From the NCBI GenBank assembly GCA_039621445.1, contig CP154956.1, positions 27,720,667 to 27,784,666 on the forward strand: 64,000 nucleotides of DNA. The letters are read 5' to 3'. The notes below the pieces were generated by a model that was not told the origin of the DNA, ran no database searches, and was given only the letters and a program-made list of their open reading frames with translations. Position numbers and translations under genes: made by a program. This DNA is from Euglena gracilis. Taxonomy: Eukaryota; Euglenida; Euglenophyceae; Euglenales. The number at the start of each line of letters is the position of its first letter. Position 1 is the stretch's first letter. Below, one piece after another: positions 44,261 to 55,547 of the stretch.

Positions 44261-45201
44261 GGATTCTGTTTTGGATGTGGAAATGCACCAATTTTCGGCA
44301 CTATTTTTTAGGGGACAAGTTTTTTGGCCATTTTTGGGTATGAAGGTGCCAAAAAGGGGTTTGGTTGTCCAAATGGAAGGTGGGGTGAGGACAATTCTTT
44401 TTTGTTTTTTTGGGGGGGTTTTCTTCCCCAAAAATTTCACGTTTCCTACTTGCGCAATCTCTTTTGCCAATGGACATATTTTGGGTCAAATTCATACGCC
44501 AAAAAAGCGCCATTGTTTGGGTCGAAAAGTTTTTCACCTCAAACCTTGGCATTTCTTTCCAGTTTTTTTTTGACACGTCAAGGCAAATTTTCAATGGTTT
44601 CACCGGAAAATTGATGAAAGCGACCAAACCGCCACCGACATCAAAAAGCAGGCTGAAATGATGAAAGAAAAGAAAGGCTGAAGTGATGAAGGTTGCTGTG
44701 TATGAAACTTGAAGGCTCGATTCTCGTGACCCCCTGTGAACAATCACAAATGCAACAGCATTGGTCATCTTCCCGGAAGATGCAATCTGAACTGCACAAA
44801 ATGCTTGTACAACGAAGACAACCTCAATTGGACGAAAAATGTCGCAACTGTCTCGGGGGTAGGCAGTACGGTTGTGATTTTCTGGGGACCCCCCCCCCCT
44901 GTACAGCTTCCAACCCCCCCCCCCTCGGACCCCCCCTCCCCCCCCTGTGCCTTGTCTCCATTATATATGGCATTATGTTATATTATGACATATATGATGA
45001 AAAAGTTAAAAATCCCCTCCTGTACGGGGGAACAAAGTACGCTTTCTGCTTTAAAAAGAATTCAGAGACACCATTTCCACAGCAAATATTGTTGGTTCAT
45101 CATTTACAGTTGGTTGCGGAAACAGACGACCTCTGAAATCAAAATATTTCCTGATTTTCTGAATTGTAATTTCTGGATCAGGCTGTTTTTTTACACACAT
45201 A

Positions 45202-45306
45202 TTGTGGCTGAGCCCAGATTTCAGCCTGAAAACGTGTTCAGCCAGGGGGCCCCCTTCGGGGGCCCCCTGAACACGTTTTCAGGCTGAAATCTGGGCTCAG
45301 CCACAA
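45202..45306. repeat. Array palindrome, copy 2
   Basis: Same palindrome as 43786-43890, core order CAGCCAGGGGGCCCCC. Confidence 0.9.
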
Positions 45307-45503
45307 TTTGTTTAAAAACGTGTTCAGAGCCCGCCAAATGCCTGCCCTGAAATTCGTGGTCATGATTCACGCAAGGGGTCAAAAAACGCGAATTTGTGAA
45401 ATTCGGACCCCAAAAACGGCGCCCTAATGGAAAACGTGCCTGAACACAAATGCCTTAATGGAAAACGTGTCATTGCCACAAATGCCCTCATTGAAAACGT
45501 GTC

Positions 45504-45535
<32 letters not shown>

Positions 45536-45541
45536 CCGCAG

Positions 45542-46262
45542 CTCTCCCAGTATGGCCAAACGCACGGCAAACTTTGTGAATGGTCTTTTGCCACCTCCCC
45601 CTAGGACGGACCCCCTTCATGGCACCTTGCTGGCACAGGGCAACACAAAGAAAAAGTCTGGCTCCGTAGGTGCAGAGCTTGCTGCTGTTGCCAACTGTTT
45701 GGAGTTCGCCAAACTGTGTCAACATCGGCAAGCCTGTTATCCTGAGATGGATGCTTTCTTTGTTGCCTGGACGGGATGGGAGCTGGAACCCAGCCTGTTG
45801 TTCGATGAGGCGAGCGTCATCGAACAATGTGTGGTCCCCTGACCAACCCCCTGTGCCTCGTGCCGTGTCCCGACTGCCAATAAAACACGAGAAATGTGGT
45901 TTTTGTGGTGTTGCCATTCCCAAAAATCCAAATTGTGTGGAGCTGAACAAAGTTGTCTGTGACGCCTGCGGATTGGCTTATCATTTTCATTGCCAAGATT
46001 TGGCAAAAGAGCCACCAAAGTATGGCTCTTTTGTGTCAAGAACTGTGTTTGGGCCAAGAGTTAGGGGGAGCCCAGGGGCGGGGACCGCGGCGCCGAAGGC
46101 GCCGCGCCGAAGGCGCCGCGGTCGCCCCTGGGCCCCCCTAAAATCTTGGCCCAAAACACTGTTCTTGTTTGAAACCGTGTTTTGGGCGAAGATTTAAGAC
46201 TTCTAAAGTCTCGAAATCGGCCCAAACACGGTTTCTTTGTGTAAAGCGTGTCGTGTGCCGTG
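45542..46262 (+). pseudogene. PHD-finger gene fragment, array copy 1 (broken)
   Basis: A pyrimidine tract and CCGCAG acceptor precede this exon-like piece. Frame 1 from ATG 45552 encodes MAKRTANFVNGLLPPPPRTD, then GNTKKKSGSVGAELAA, and stops at 45842. The PHD part is in another frame (CGFCG ... VCDACGLAYHFHCQDL, about 45890-46000), so a one-base frame change separates them. After YGSF a 199-bp foldback element (46037-46235) is inserted with TTTGTGT on both sides. The last Cys pair (TGTAAAGCGTGT, C-K-A-C) is stranded behind it. Compared with 26642-27090, two independent lesions disable this copy. No promoter was seen. Confidence 0.75.
46037..46235. mobile_element. Foldback element inside PHD exon, copy 1
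   Basis: 199 bp flanked by TTTGTGT (46030-46036 and 46236-46242). Ends AACTGTGTTTGGGCC and inverted AACCGTGTTTGGGCC. The interior has a GCGGCGCCGAAGGCGCCGCG palindrome. The uninterrupted host is at 26642-26690 (minus). Confidence 0.75.
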
Positions 46263-48259
46263 ATGTCCGCCACTCCCTGTCGTTGTGCTCCAAGGCAACC
46301 TAGCCTTCTGTCGTGTTGTAGAGTGCCCCCGACCCGCCTCACCCGTTGAGGACCACCCGGCCTCTCAACCGCACGCCGATTTTTCATGACAGCGATTTTT
46401 GCTTCTTGCTCGGGGTTGCCACAGATGCCCTAATGGAAAACGTGCCTGAACACAGATGCCTTAATGGAAAACGTGTCATTGCCACAAATGCCCTCATTGA
46501 AAACGTGTTCATGACCACGAATTTCAGGGCAGGCATTTGGCGGGCTGAACACGTTTTTAAGGTGGTGCCGACCCCACCCGGGGGGGGGGGGGGTGCCTGC
46601 CTGGGCAGGCACTCCAAGGCACTCTCGATCCGACCCCCCTCCCCCCCCCGGGGGGGGGGGGGTAGGGCACACGGCCAAAAGTGCCCTAACATGTTATATT
46701 ATGTTACATTATGACATTTTGTTATGTCTGTATTATGCATATTGTACGTTATGTATTATGAATATATATTGGAGACAAGGCAGTACAGTTGGTCAAACCT
46801 TGGGACCCCCCCTCCCCCCCCCTGTACAGTTCCAACCCCCCCCCTCCTGGGACCCCCCCCTCCCCCCCACTTCCAACCCCCCGAGACATTGTTAAAAAAA
46901 ATTAAAAAAATCAAAAAAATTGAGTGTTTAAAGTGAAAACATTGACTATCATTCGGCAATCTGTGAAATTTTGGGGGTGGTGCAGGTCACGGGGGGGTCA
47001 CGGGGGGGTCACGGGGGAAGTATGCCACTTTGGATCGGGAGGCTGCATCCATGATGTTGCATCCCGTCACGAGAAGGGCGGCACTCATCCTGAAATCGAT
47101 GATTTTCAGGTCAAAAAAGTGGCTATTTTTGGCCATTTTTTGGGGCATTTTTTTGAACAAAAAAAGCTTTTTGGTCCGAAAGTGGGCATTTTTGGGTGAT
47201 TTTTATGTCCGAAATTGGTCATTTTTTTCATTTTTGAAAGGGAATTTTGTTTGGATTTTCTTGACCATCACATTTTTTGGGATGCATTTTGGGCCATTTT
47301 TGAAAAAATGGCCCAAAAGATTCTGTTTTGGATGTGGAAATGCACCAATTTTCGGCACTATTTTTTAGGGGACAAGTTTTTTGGCCATTTTTGGGTATGA
47401 AGGTTCCAAAAAGGGGTTTGGTTGTCCAAATGGAAGGTGGGGTGAGGACAATTCTTTTTTGTTTTTTTGGGGGGGTTTTCTTCCCCAAAAATTTCACGTT
47501 TCCTACTTGCGCAATCTCTTTTGCCAATGGACATATTTTGGGTCAAATTCATACGCCAAAAAAGCGCCATTGTTTGGGTCGAAAAGTTTTTCACCTCAAA
47601 CCTTGGCATTTCTTTCCAGTTTTTTTTTGACACGTCAAGGCAAATTTTCAATGGTTTCACCGGAAAATTGATGAAAGCGACCAAACCGCCACCGACATCA
47701 AAAAGCAGGCTGAAATGATGAAAGAAAAGAAAGGCTGAAGTGATGAAGGTTGCTGTGTATGAAACTTGAAGGCTCGATTCTCGTGACCCCCTGTGAACAA
47801 TCACAAATGCAACAGCATTGGTCATCTTCCCCGGAACATGCAAACTAAACTTCACAAAATGCTTGTACAACGAAAACAACACCACTTAGACGAAAAATGT
47901 CGCAACTGTCTCGGGGGTAGGCAGTACGGTTGTGATTTTCTGGGGACCCCCCCCCCTGTACAGCTTCCAACCCCCCCCCCCTCGGACCCCCCCTCCCCCC
48001 CCTGTGCCTTGTCTCCATTATATATGGCATTATGTTATATTATGACATATATGATGAAAAAGTTAAAAATCCCCTCCTGTACGGGGGAACAAAGTACGCT
48101 TTCTGCTTTAAAAAGAATTCAGAGACACCATTTCCACAGCAAATATTGTTGGTTCATCATTTACAGTTGGTTGCGGAAACAGACGACCTCTGAAATCAAA
48201 ATATTTCCTGATTTTCTGAATTGTAATTTCTGGATCAGGCTGTTTTTTTTACACACAAA

Positions 48260-48364
48260 TTGTGGCTGAGCCCAGATTTCAGCCTGAAAACGTGTTCAGC
48301 CAGGGGGCCCCCTTCGGGGGCCCCCTGAACACGTTTTCAGGCTGAAATCTGGGCTCAGCCACAA
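48260..48364. repeat. Array palindrome, copy 3
   Basis: Same as copies 1 and 2, same core orientation. Confidence 0.9.
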
Positions 48365-48599
48365 TTTGTTTAAAAACGTGTTCAGAGCCCGCCAAATGCC
48401 TGCCCTGAAATTCGTGGTCATGATTCACGCAAGGGGTCAAAAAACGCGAATTTGTGAAATTCGGACCCCAAAAACGGCGCCCTAATGGAAAACGTGCCTG
48501 AACACAAATGCCTTAATGGAAAACGTGTCATTGCCACAAATGCCCTCATTGAAAACGTGTCACCCCCCCCTTTTTTTCTTTTTTTTCTTTTTTCCGCAG

Positions 48600-49321
48600 C
48601 CCTCCCAGTATGGCCAAACGCACGGCAAACTTTGTGAATGGTCTTTTGCCACCTCCCCCTAGGACGGACCCCCTTCATGGCACCTTGCTGGCACAGGGCA
48701 ACACAAAGAAAAAGTCTGGCTCCGTAGGTGCAGAGCTTGCTGCTGTTGCCAACTGTTTGGAGTTCGCCAAACTGTGTCAACATCGGCAAGCCTGTTATCC
48801 TGAGATGGATGCTTTCTTTGTTGCCTGGACGGGATGGGAGCTGGAACCCAGCCTGTTGTTCGATGAGGCGAGCGTCATCGAACAATGTGTGGTCCCCTGA
48901 CCAACCCCCTGTGCCTCGTGCCGTGTCCCGACTGCCAATAAAACACGAGAAATGTGGTTTTTGTGGTGTTGCCATTCCCAAAAATCCAAATTGTGTGGAG
49001 CTGAACAAAGTTGTCTGTGACGCCTGCGGATTGGCTTATCATTTTCATTGCCAAGATTTGGCAAAAGAGCCACCAAAGTATGGCTCTTTTGTGTCAAGAA
49101 CTGTGTTTGGGCCAAGAGTTAGGGGGAGCCCAGGGGCGGGGACCGCGGCGCCGAAGGCGCCGCGCCGAAGGCGCCGCGGTCGCCCCTGGGCCCCCCTAAA
49201 ATCTTGGCCCAAAACACTGTTCTTGTTTGAAACCGTGTTTTGGGCGAAGATTTAAGACTTCTAAAGTCTCGAAATCGGCCCAAACACGGTTTCTTTGTGT
49301 AAAGCGTGTCGTGTGCCGTGA
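48600..49321 (+). pseudogene. PHD-finger gene fragment, array copy 2 (broken)
   Basis: Same structure as 45542-46262: ATG at 48610, frame stop before the finger, and a foldback insert at 49095-49293 separating the last Cys pair. Confidence 0.75.
49095..49293. mobile_element. Foldback element inside PHD exon, copy 2
   Basis: 199 bp, TTTGTGT on both sides (49088-49094, 49294-49300). Confidence 0.75.
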
Positions 49322-51313
49322 TGTCCGCCACTCCCTGTCGTTGTGCTCCAAGGCAACCTAGCCTTCTGTCGTGTTGTAGAGTGCCCCCGACCCGCCTCAC
49401 CCGTTGAGGACCACCCGGCCTCTCAACCGCACGCCGATTTTTCATGACAGCGATTTTTGCTTCTTGCTCGGGGTTGCCACAGATGCCCTAATGGAAAACG
49501 TGCCTGAACACAGATGCCTTAATGGAAAACGTGTCATTGCCACAAATGCCCTCATTGAAAACGTGTTCATGACCACGAATTTCAGGGCAGGCATTTGGCG
49601 GGCTGAACACGTTTTTAAGGTGGTGCCGACCCCACCCGGGGGGGGGGGTGCCTGCCTGGGCAGGCACTCCAAGGCACTCTCGATCCGACCCCCCTCCCCC
49701 CCCCGGGGGGGGGGGTAGGGCACACGGCCAAAAGTGCCCTAACATGTTATATTATGTTACATTATGACATTTTGTTATGTCTGTATTATGCATATTGTAC
49801 GTTATGTATTATGAATATATATTGGAGACAAGGCAGTACAGTTGGTCAAACCTTGGGACCCCCCCTCCCCCCCCCCTGTACAGTTCCAACCCCCCCCCTC
49901 CTGGGACCCCCCCCTCCCCCCCACTTCCAACCCCCCGAGACATTGTTAAAAAAAATTAAAAAAATCAAAAAATTGAGTGTTTAAAGTGAAAACATTGACT
50001 ATCATTCGGCAATCTGTGAAATTTTGGGGGTGGTGCAGGTCACGGGGGGGTCACGGGGGGGGTCACGGGGGAAGTATGCCACTTTGGATCGGGAGGCTGC
50101 ATCCATGATGTTGCATCCCGTCACGAGAAGGGCGGCACTCATCCTGAAATCGATGATTTTCAGGTCAAAAAAGTGGCTATTTTTGGCCATTTTTTGGGGC
50201 ATTTTTTTGAACAAAAAAAGCTTTTTGGTCCGAAAGTGGGCATTTTTGGGTGATTTTTATGTCCGAAATTGGTCATTTTTTTCATTTTTGAAAGGGAATT
50301 TTGTTTGGATTTTCTTGACCATCACATTTTTTGGGATGCATTTTGGGCCATTTTTGAAAAAATGGCCCAAAAGATTCTGTTTTGGATGTGGAAATGCACC
50401 AATTTTCGGCACTATTTTTTAGGGGACAAGTTTTTTGGCCATTTTTGGGTATGAAGGTGCCAAAAAGGGGTTTGGTTGTCCAAATGGAAGGTGGGGTGAG
50501 GACAATTCTTTTTTGTTTTTTTGGGGGGGTTTTCTTCCCCAAAAATTTCACGTTTCCTACTTGCGCAATCTCTTTTGCCAATGGACATATTTTGGGTCAA
50601 ATTCATACGCCAAAAAAGCGCCATTGTTTGGGTCGAAAAGTTTTTCACCTCAAACCTTGGCATTTCTTTCCAGTTTTTTTTTGACACGTCAAGGCAAATT
50701 TTCAATGGTTTCACCGGAAAATTGATGAAAGCGACCAAACCGCCACCGACATCAAAAAGCAGGCTGAAATGATGAAAGAAAAGAAAGGCTGAAGTGATGA
50801 AGGTTGCTGTGTATGAAACTTGAAGGCTCGATTCTCGTGACCCCCTGTGAACAATCACAAATGCAACAGCATTGGTCATCTTCCCGGAAGATGCAATCTG
50901 AACTGCACAAAATGCTTGTACAACGAAGACAACCTCAATTGGACGAAAAATGTCGCAACTGTCTCGGGGGTAGGCAGTACGGTTGTGATTTTCTGGGGAC
51001 CCCCCCCCCTGTACAACTTCCAACCCCCCCCCCCCTCGGACCCCCCCTCCCCCCCCTGTGCCTTGTCTCCATTATATATGGCATTATGTTATATTATGAC
51101 ATATATGATGAAAAAGTTAAAAATCCCCTCCTGTACGGGGGAACAAAGTACGCTTTCTGCTTTAAAAAGAATTCAGAGACACCATTTCCACAGCAAATAT
51201 TGTTGGTTCATCATTTACAGTTGGTTGCGGAAACAGACGACCTCTGAAATCAAAATATTTCCTGATTTTCTGAATTGTAATTTCTGGATCAGGCTGTTTT
51301 TTTTACACACAAA

Positions 51314-51418
51314 TTGTGGCTGAGCCCAGATTTCAGCCTGAAAACGTGTTCAGGGGGCCCCCGAAGGGGGCCCCCTGGCTGAACACGTTTTCAGGCTGAA
51401 ATCTGGGCTCAGCCACAA
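51314..51418. repeat. Array palindrome, copy 4, core inverted
   Basis: The arms are as in the other copies, but the core reads CAGGGGGCCCCCGAAGGGGG, the exact reverse complement of the core in copies 1-3 and 5. Confidence 0.9.
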
Positions 51419-51659
51419 TTTGTTTAAAAACGTGTTCAGAGCCCGCCAAATGCCTGCCCTGAAGTTCGTGGTCATGATTCACGCAAGGGGTCAAAAACGC
51501 GAATTTGTGAAATTCGGACCCCAAAAACGGCGCCCTAATGGAAAACGTGCCTGAACACAAATGCCTTAATGGAAAACGTGTCATTGCCACAAATGCCCTC
51601 ATTGAAAACGTGTCACCCCCCCCTTTTTTTCTTTTTTTTTTTTTTTTTTTTCCCCTCTC

Positions 51660-52489
51660 CGTATTGCCAAATGCCCGTCAAACTTTGTGAATGGTCTTTT
51701 GCCACCTCCCCCTAGGACGGACCCCCTTCATGGCACCTTGCTGGCACAGGGCAACACAAAGAAAAAGTCTGGCTCCGTAGGTGCAGAGCTTGCTGCTGTT
51801 GCCAACTGTTTGGAGTTCGCCAAACTGTGTCAACATCGGCAAGCCTGTTATCCTGAGATGGATGCTTTCTTTGTTGCCTGGACGGGATGGGAGCTGGAAC
51901 CCAGCCTGTTGTTCGATGAGGCGAGCGTCATCGAACAATGTGTGGTCCCCTGACCAACCCCCTGTGCCTCGTGCCGTGTCCCGACTGCCAATAAAACACG
52001 AGAAATGTGGTTTTTGTGGTGTTGCCATTCCCAAAAATCCAAATTGTGTGGAGCTGAACAAAGTTGTCTGTGACGCCTGTGGATTGGCTTATCATTTTCA
52101 TTGCCAAGATTTGGCAAAAGAGCCACCAAAGTATGGCTCTTTTGTGTCAAGAACTGTGTTTGGGCCAAGAGTTAGGGGGAGCCCAGGGGCGGGGACCGCG
52201 GCGCCGAAGGCGCCGCGCCGAAGGCGCCGCGGTCGCCCCTGGGCCCCCCTAAAATCTTGGCCCAAAACACTGTTCTTGTTTGAAACCGTGTTTTGGGCGA
52301 AGATTTAAGACTTCTAAAGTCTCGAAATATGGGCCGATTTCGAGACTTTAGAAGTCTTAAATCTTCGCCCAAAACACGGTTTCAAACAAGAACAGTGTTT
52401 TGGGCCAAGATTTTAGGGGGGCCCAGGGGCGACCGCGGCGCCTTCGCCCAAACACGGTTTCTTTGTGTAAAGCGTGTCGTGTGCCGTGA
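51660..52489 (+). pseudogene. PHD-finger gene fragment, array copy 3 (broken, start lost)
   Basis: The CCGCAG acceptor and ATG of the other copies are changed (tccgtattgccaaatgcccg), so the first frame lacks its start. The rest matches the other copies. The foldback insert here is 52148-52461. Confidence 0.75.
52148..52461. mobile_element. Foldback element inside PHD exon, copy 3, with inverted duplication
   Basis: 314 bp between TTTGTGT repeats (52141-52147, 52462-52468). After about 52329 the sequence turns back: 'atttcgagactttagaagtc' and onward is the reverse complement of 52200-52328, about 115 extra bases. Confidence 0.75.
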
Positions 52490-54482
52490 TGTCCGCCACT
52501 CCCTGTCGTTGTGCTCCAAGGCAACCTAGCCTTCTGTCGTGTTGTAGAGTGCCCCCGACCCGCCTCACCCGTTGAGGACCACCCGGCCTCTCAACCGCAC
52601 GCCGATTTTTCATGACAGCGATTTTTGCTTCTTGCTCGGGGTTGCCACAGATGCCCTAATGGAAAACGTGCCTGAACACAGATGCCTTAATGGAAAACGT
52701 GTCATTGCCACAAATGCCCTCATTGAAAACGTGTTCATGACCACGAATTTCAGGGCAGGCATTTGGCGGGCTGAACACGTTTTTAAGGTGGTGCCGACCC
52801 CACCCGGGGGGGGGGGTGCCTGCCTGGGCAGGCACTCCAAGGCACTCTCGATCCGACCCCCCTCCCCCCCCCGGGGGGGGGGGGGTAGGGCACACGGCCA
52901 AAAGTGCCCTAACATGTTATATTATGTTACATTATGACATTTTGTTATGTCTGTATTATGCATATTGTACGTTATGTATTATGAATATATATTGGAGACA
53001 AGGCAGTACAGTTGGTCAAACCTTGGGACCCCCCCTCCCCCCCCCTGTACAGTTCCAACCCCCCCCTCCTGGGACCCCCCCCTCCCCCCCACTTCCAACC
53101 CCCCGAGACATTGTTAAAAAAAATTAAAAAAATCAAAAAAATTGAGTGTTTAAAGTGAAAACATTGACTATCATTCGGCAATCTGTGAAATTTTGGGGGT
53201 GGTGCAGGTCACGGGGGGGTCACGGGGGGGGTCACGGGGGAAGTATGCCACTTTGGATCGGGAGGCTGCATCCATGATGTTGCATCCCGTCACGAGAAGG
53301 GCGGCACTCATCCTGAAATCGATGATTTTCAGGTCAAAAAAGTGGCTATTTTTGGCCATTTTTTGGGGCATTTTTTTGAACAAAAAAAGCTTTTTGGTCC
53401 GAAAGTGGGCATTTTTGGGTGATTTTTATGTCCGAAATTGGTCATTTTTTTCATTTTTGAAAGGGAATTTTGTTTGGATTTTCTTGACCATCACATTTTT
53501 TGGGATGCATTTTGGGCCATTTTTGAAAAAATGGCCCAAAAGATTCTGTTTTGGATGTGGAAATGCACCAATTTTCGGCACTATTTTTTAGGGGACAAGT
53601 TTTTTGGCCATTTTTGGGTATGAAGGTGCCAAAAAGGGGTTTGGTTGTCCAAATGGAAGGTGGGGTGAGGACAATTCTTTTTTGTTTTTTTGGGGGGGTT
53701 TTCTTCCCCAAAAATTTCACGTTTCCTACTTGCGCAATCTCTTTTGCCAATGGACATATTTTGGGTCAAATTCATACGCCAAAAAAGCGCCATTGTTTGG
53801 GTCGAAAAGTTTTTCACCTCAAACCTTGGCATTTCTTTCCAGTTTTTTTTTGACACGTCAAGGCAAATTTTCAATGGTTTCACCGGAAAATTGATGAAAG
53901 CGACCAAACCGCCACCGACATCAAAAAGCAGGCTGAAATGATGAAAGAAAAGAAAGGCTGAAGTGATGAAGGTTGCTGTGTATGAAACTTGAAGGCTCGA
54001 TTCTCGTGACCCCCTGTGAACAATCACAAATGCAACAGCATTGGTCATCTTCCCGGAAGATGCAATCTGAACTGCACAAAATGCTTGTACAACGAAGACA
54101 ACCTCAATTGGACGAAAAATGTCGCAACTGTCTCGGGGGTAGGCAGTACGGTTGTGATTTTCTGGGGACCCCCCCCCCTGTACAGCTTCCAACCCCCCCC
54201 CCCTCGGACCCCCCCCTCCCCCCCCTGTGCCTTCTCTCCATTATATATGGCATTATGTTATATTATGACATATATGATGAAAAAGTTAAAAATCCCCTCC
54301 TGTACGGGGGAACAAAGTACGCTTTCTGCTTTAAAAAGAATTCAGAGACACCATTTCCACAGCAAATATTGTTGGTTCATCATTTACAGTTGGTTGCGGA
54401 AACAGACGACCTCTGAAATCAAAATATTTCCTGATTTTCTGAATTGTAATTTCTGGATCAGGCTGTTTTTTTTACACACAAA

Positions 54483-54587
54483 TTGTGGCTGAGCCCAGAT
54501 TTCAGCCTGAAAACGTGTTCAGCCAGGGGGCCCCCTTCGGGGGCCCCCTGAACACGTTTTCAGGCTGAAATCTGGGCTCAGCCACAA
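54483..54587. repeat. Array palindrome, copy 5
   Basis: Same orientation as copies 1-3. Confidence 0.9.
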
Positions 54588-54825
54588 TTTGTTTAAAAAC
54601 GTGTTCAGAGCCCGCCAAATGCCTGCCCTGAAATTCGTGGTCATGATTCACGCAAGGGGTCAAAAAACGCGAATTTGTGAAATTCGGACCCCAAAAACGG
54701 CGCCCTAATGGAAAACGTGCCTGAACACAAATGCCTTAATGGAAAACGTGTCATTGCCACAAATGCCCTCATTGAAAACGTGTCACCCCCCCCTTTTTTC
54801 TTTCTTTTTTTTCTTTTTTTTGCAG

Positions 54826-55547
54826 CCCTCCCAGTATGGCCAAACGCACGGCAAACTTTGTGAATGGTCTTTTGCCACCTCCCCCTAGGACGGACCCCCT
54901 TCATGGCACCTTGCTGGCACAGGGCAACACAAAGAAAAAGTCTGGCTCCGTAGGTGCAGAGCTTGCTGCTGTTGCCAACTGTTTGGAGTTCGCCAAACTG
55001 TGTCAACATCGGCAAGCCTGTTATCCTGAGATGGATGCTTTCTTTGTTGCCTGGACGGGATGGGAGCTGGAACCCAGCCTGTTGTTCGATGAGGCGAGCG
55101 TCATCGAACAATGTGTGGTCCCCTGACCAACCCCCTGTGCCTCGTGCCGTGTCCCGACTGCCAATAAAACACGAGAAATGTGGTTTTTGTGGTGTTGCCA
55201 TTCCCAAAAATCCAAATTGTGTGGAGCTGAACAAAGTTGTCTGTGACGCCTGCGGATTGGCTTATCATTTTCATTGCCAAGATTTGGCAAAAGAGCCACC
55301 AAAGTATGGCTCTTTTGTGTCAAGAACTGTGTTTGGGCCAAGAGTTAGGGGGAGCCCAGGGGCGGGGACCGCGGCGCCGAAGGCGCCGCGCCGAAGGCGC
55401 CGCGGTCGCCCCTGGGCCCCCCTAAAATCTTGGCCCAAAACACTGTTCTTGTTTGAAACCGTGTTTTGGGCGAAGATTTAAGACTTCTAAAGTCTCGAAA
55501 TCGGCCCAAACACGGTTTCTTTGTGTAAAGCGTGTCGTGTGCCGTGA
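54826..55547 (+). pseudogene. PHD-finger gene fragment, array copy 4 (broken)
   Basis: Acceptor TTTTTTTGCAG, ATG at 54836, same frame break and foldback insert (55321-55519) as copies 1 and 2. Confidence 0.75.
55321..55519. mobile_element. Foldback element inside PHD exon, copy 4
   Basis: 199 bp, TTTGTGT on both sides (55314-55320, 55520-55526). Confidence 0.75.

Larger units (their letters stand above)
45316..46556. mobile_element. TTAA-flanked element with captured PHD exon, array copy 1
   Basis: Both ends are AAACGTGTTCAG(AG)CCCGCC and the inverted termini extend about 45 bp (through GGTCATGA). TTAA flanks both sides (45312-45315 and 46557-46560). Length 1241 bp. It holds a 3' splice-site-like tract, a broken PHD-gene fragment and a nested 199-bp foldback insert. 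Copies are at 48374-49614, 51428-52792 and 54597-55840. TTAA targeting is known for piggyBac-type transposases; the termini are not the usual type. Confidence 0.75.
48374..49614. mobile_element. TTAA-flanked PHD-bearing element, array copy 2
   Basis: 1241 bp, TTAA at 48370-48373 and 49615-49618, nearly identical to 45316-46556. Confidence 0.75.
51428..52792. mobile_element. TTAA-flanked PHD-bearing element, array copy 3 (enlarged)
   Basis: 1365 bp, TTAA at 51424-51427 and 52793-52796. It is about 120 bp longer than other copies because its foldback insert has an internal inverted duplication, and it has sequence changes at about 51640-51690. Confidence 0.75.

Noticed and set aside
46033-46235. 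The 199-bp insert in the PHD exon as a GT...AG intron
   Set aside because: It begins GTGTC but its right end reads TTTC before TTTGTGT, with no AG; direct repeats and inverted ends fit insertion better.
47358-47885. A 175-203 residue minus-strand frame repeated in each array unit (also 50412-51023, 53581-54192)
   Set aside because: It spans unrelated repeat blocks, has no domain, and differs at its ends between units.
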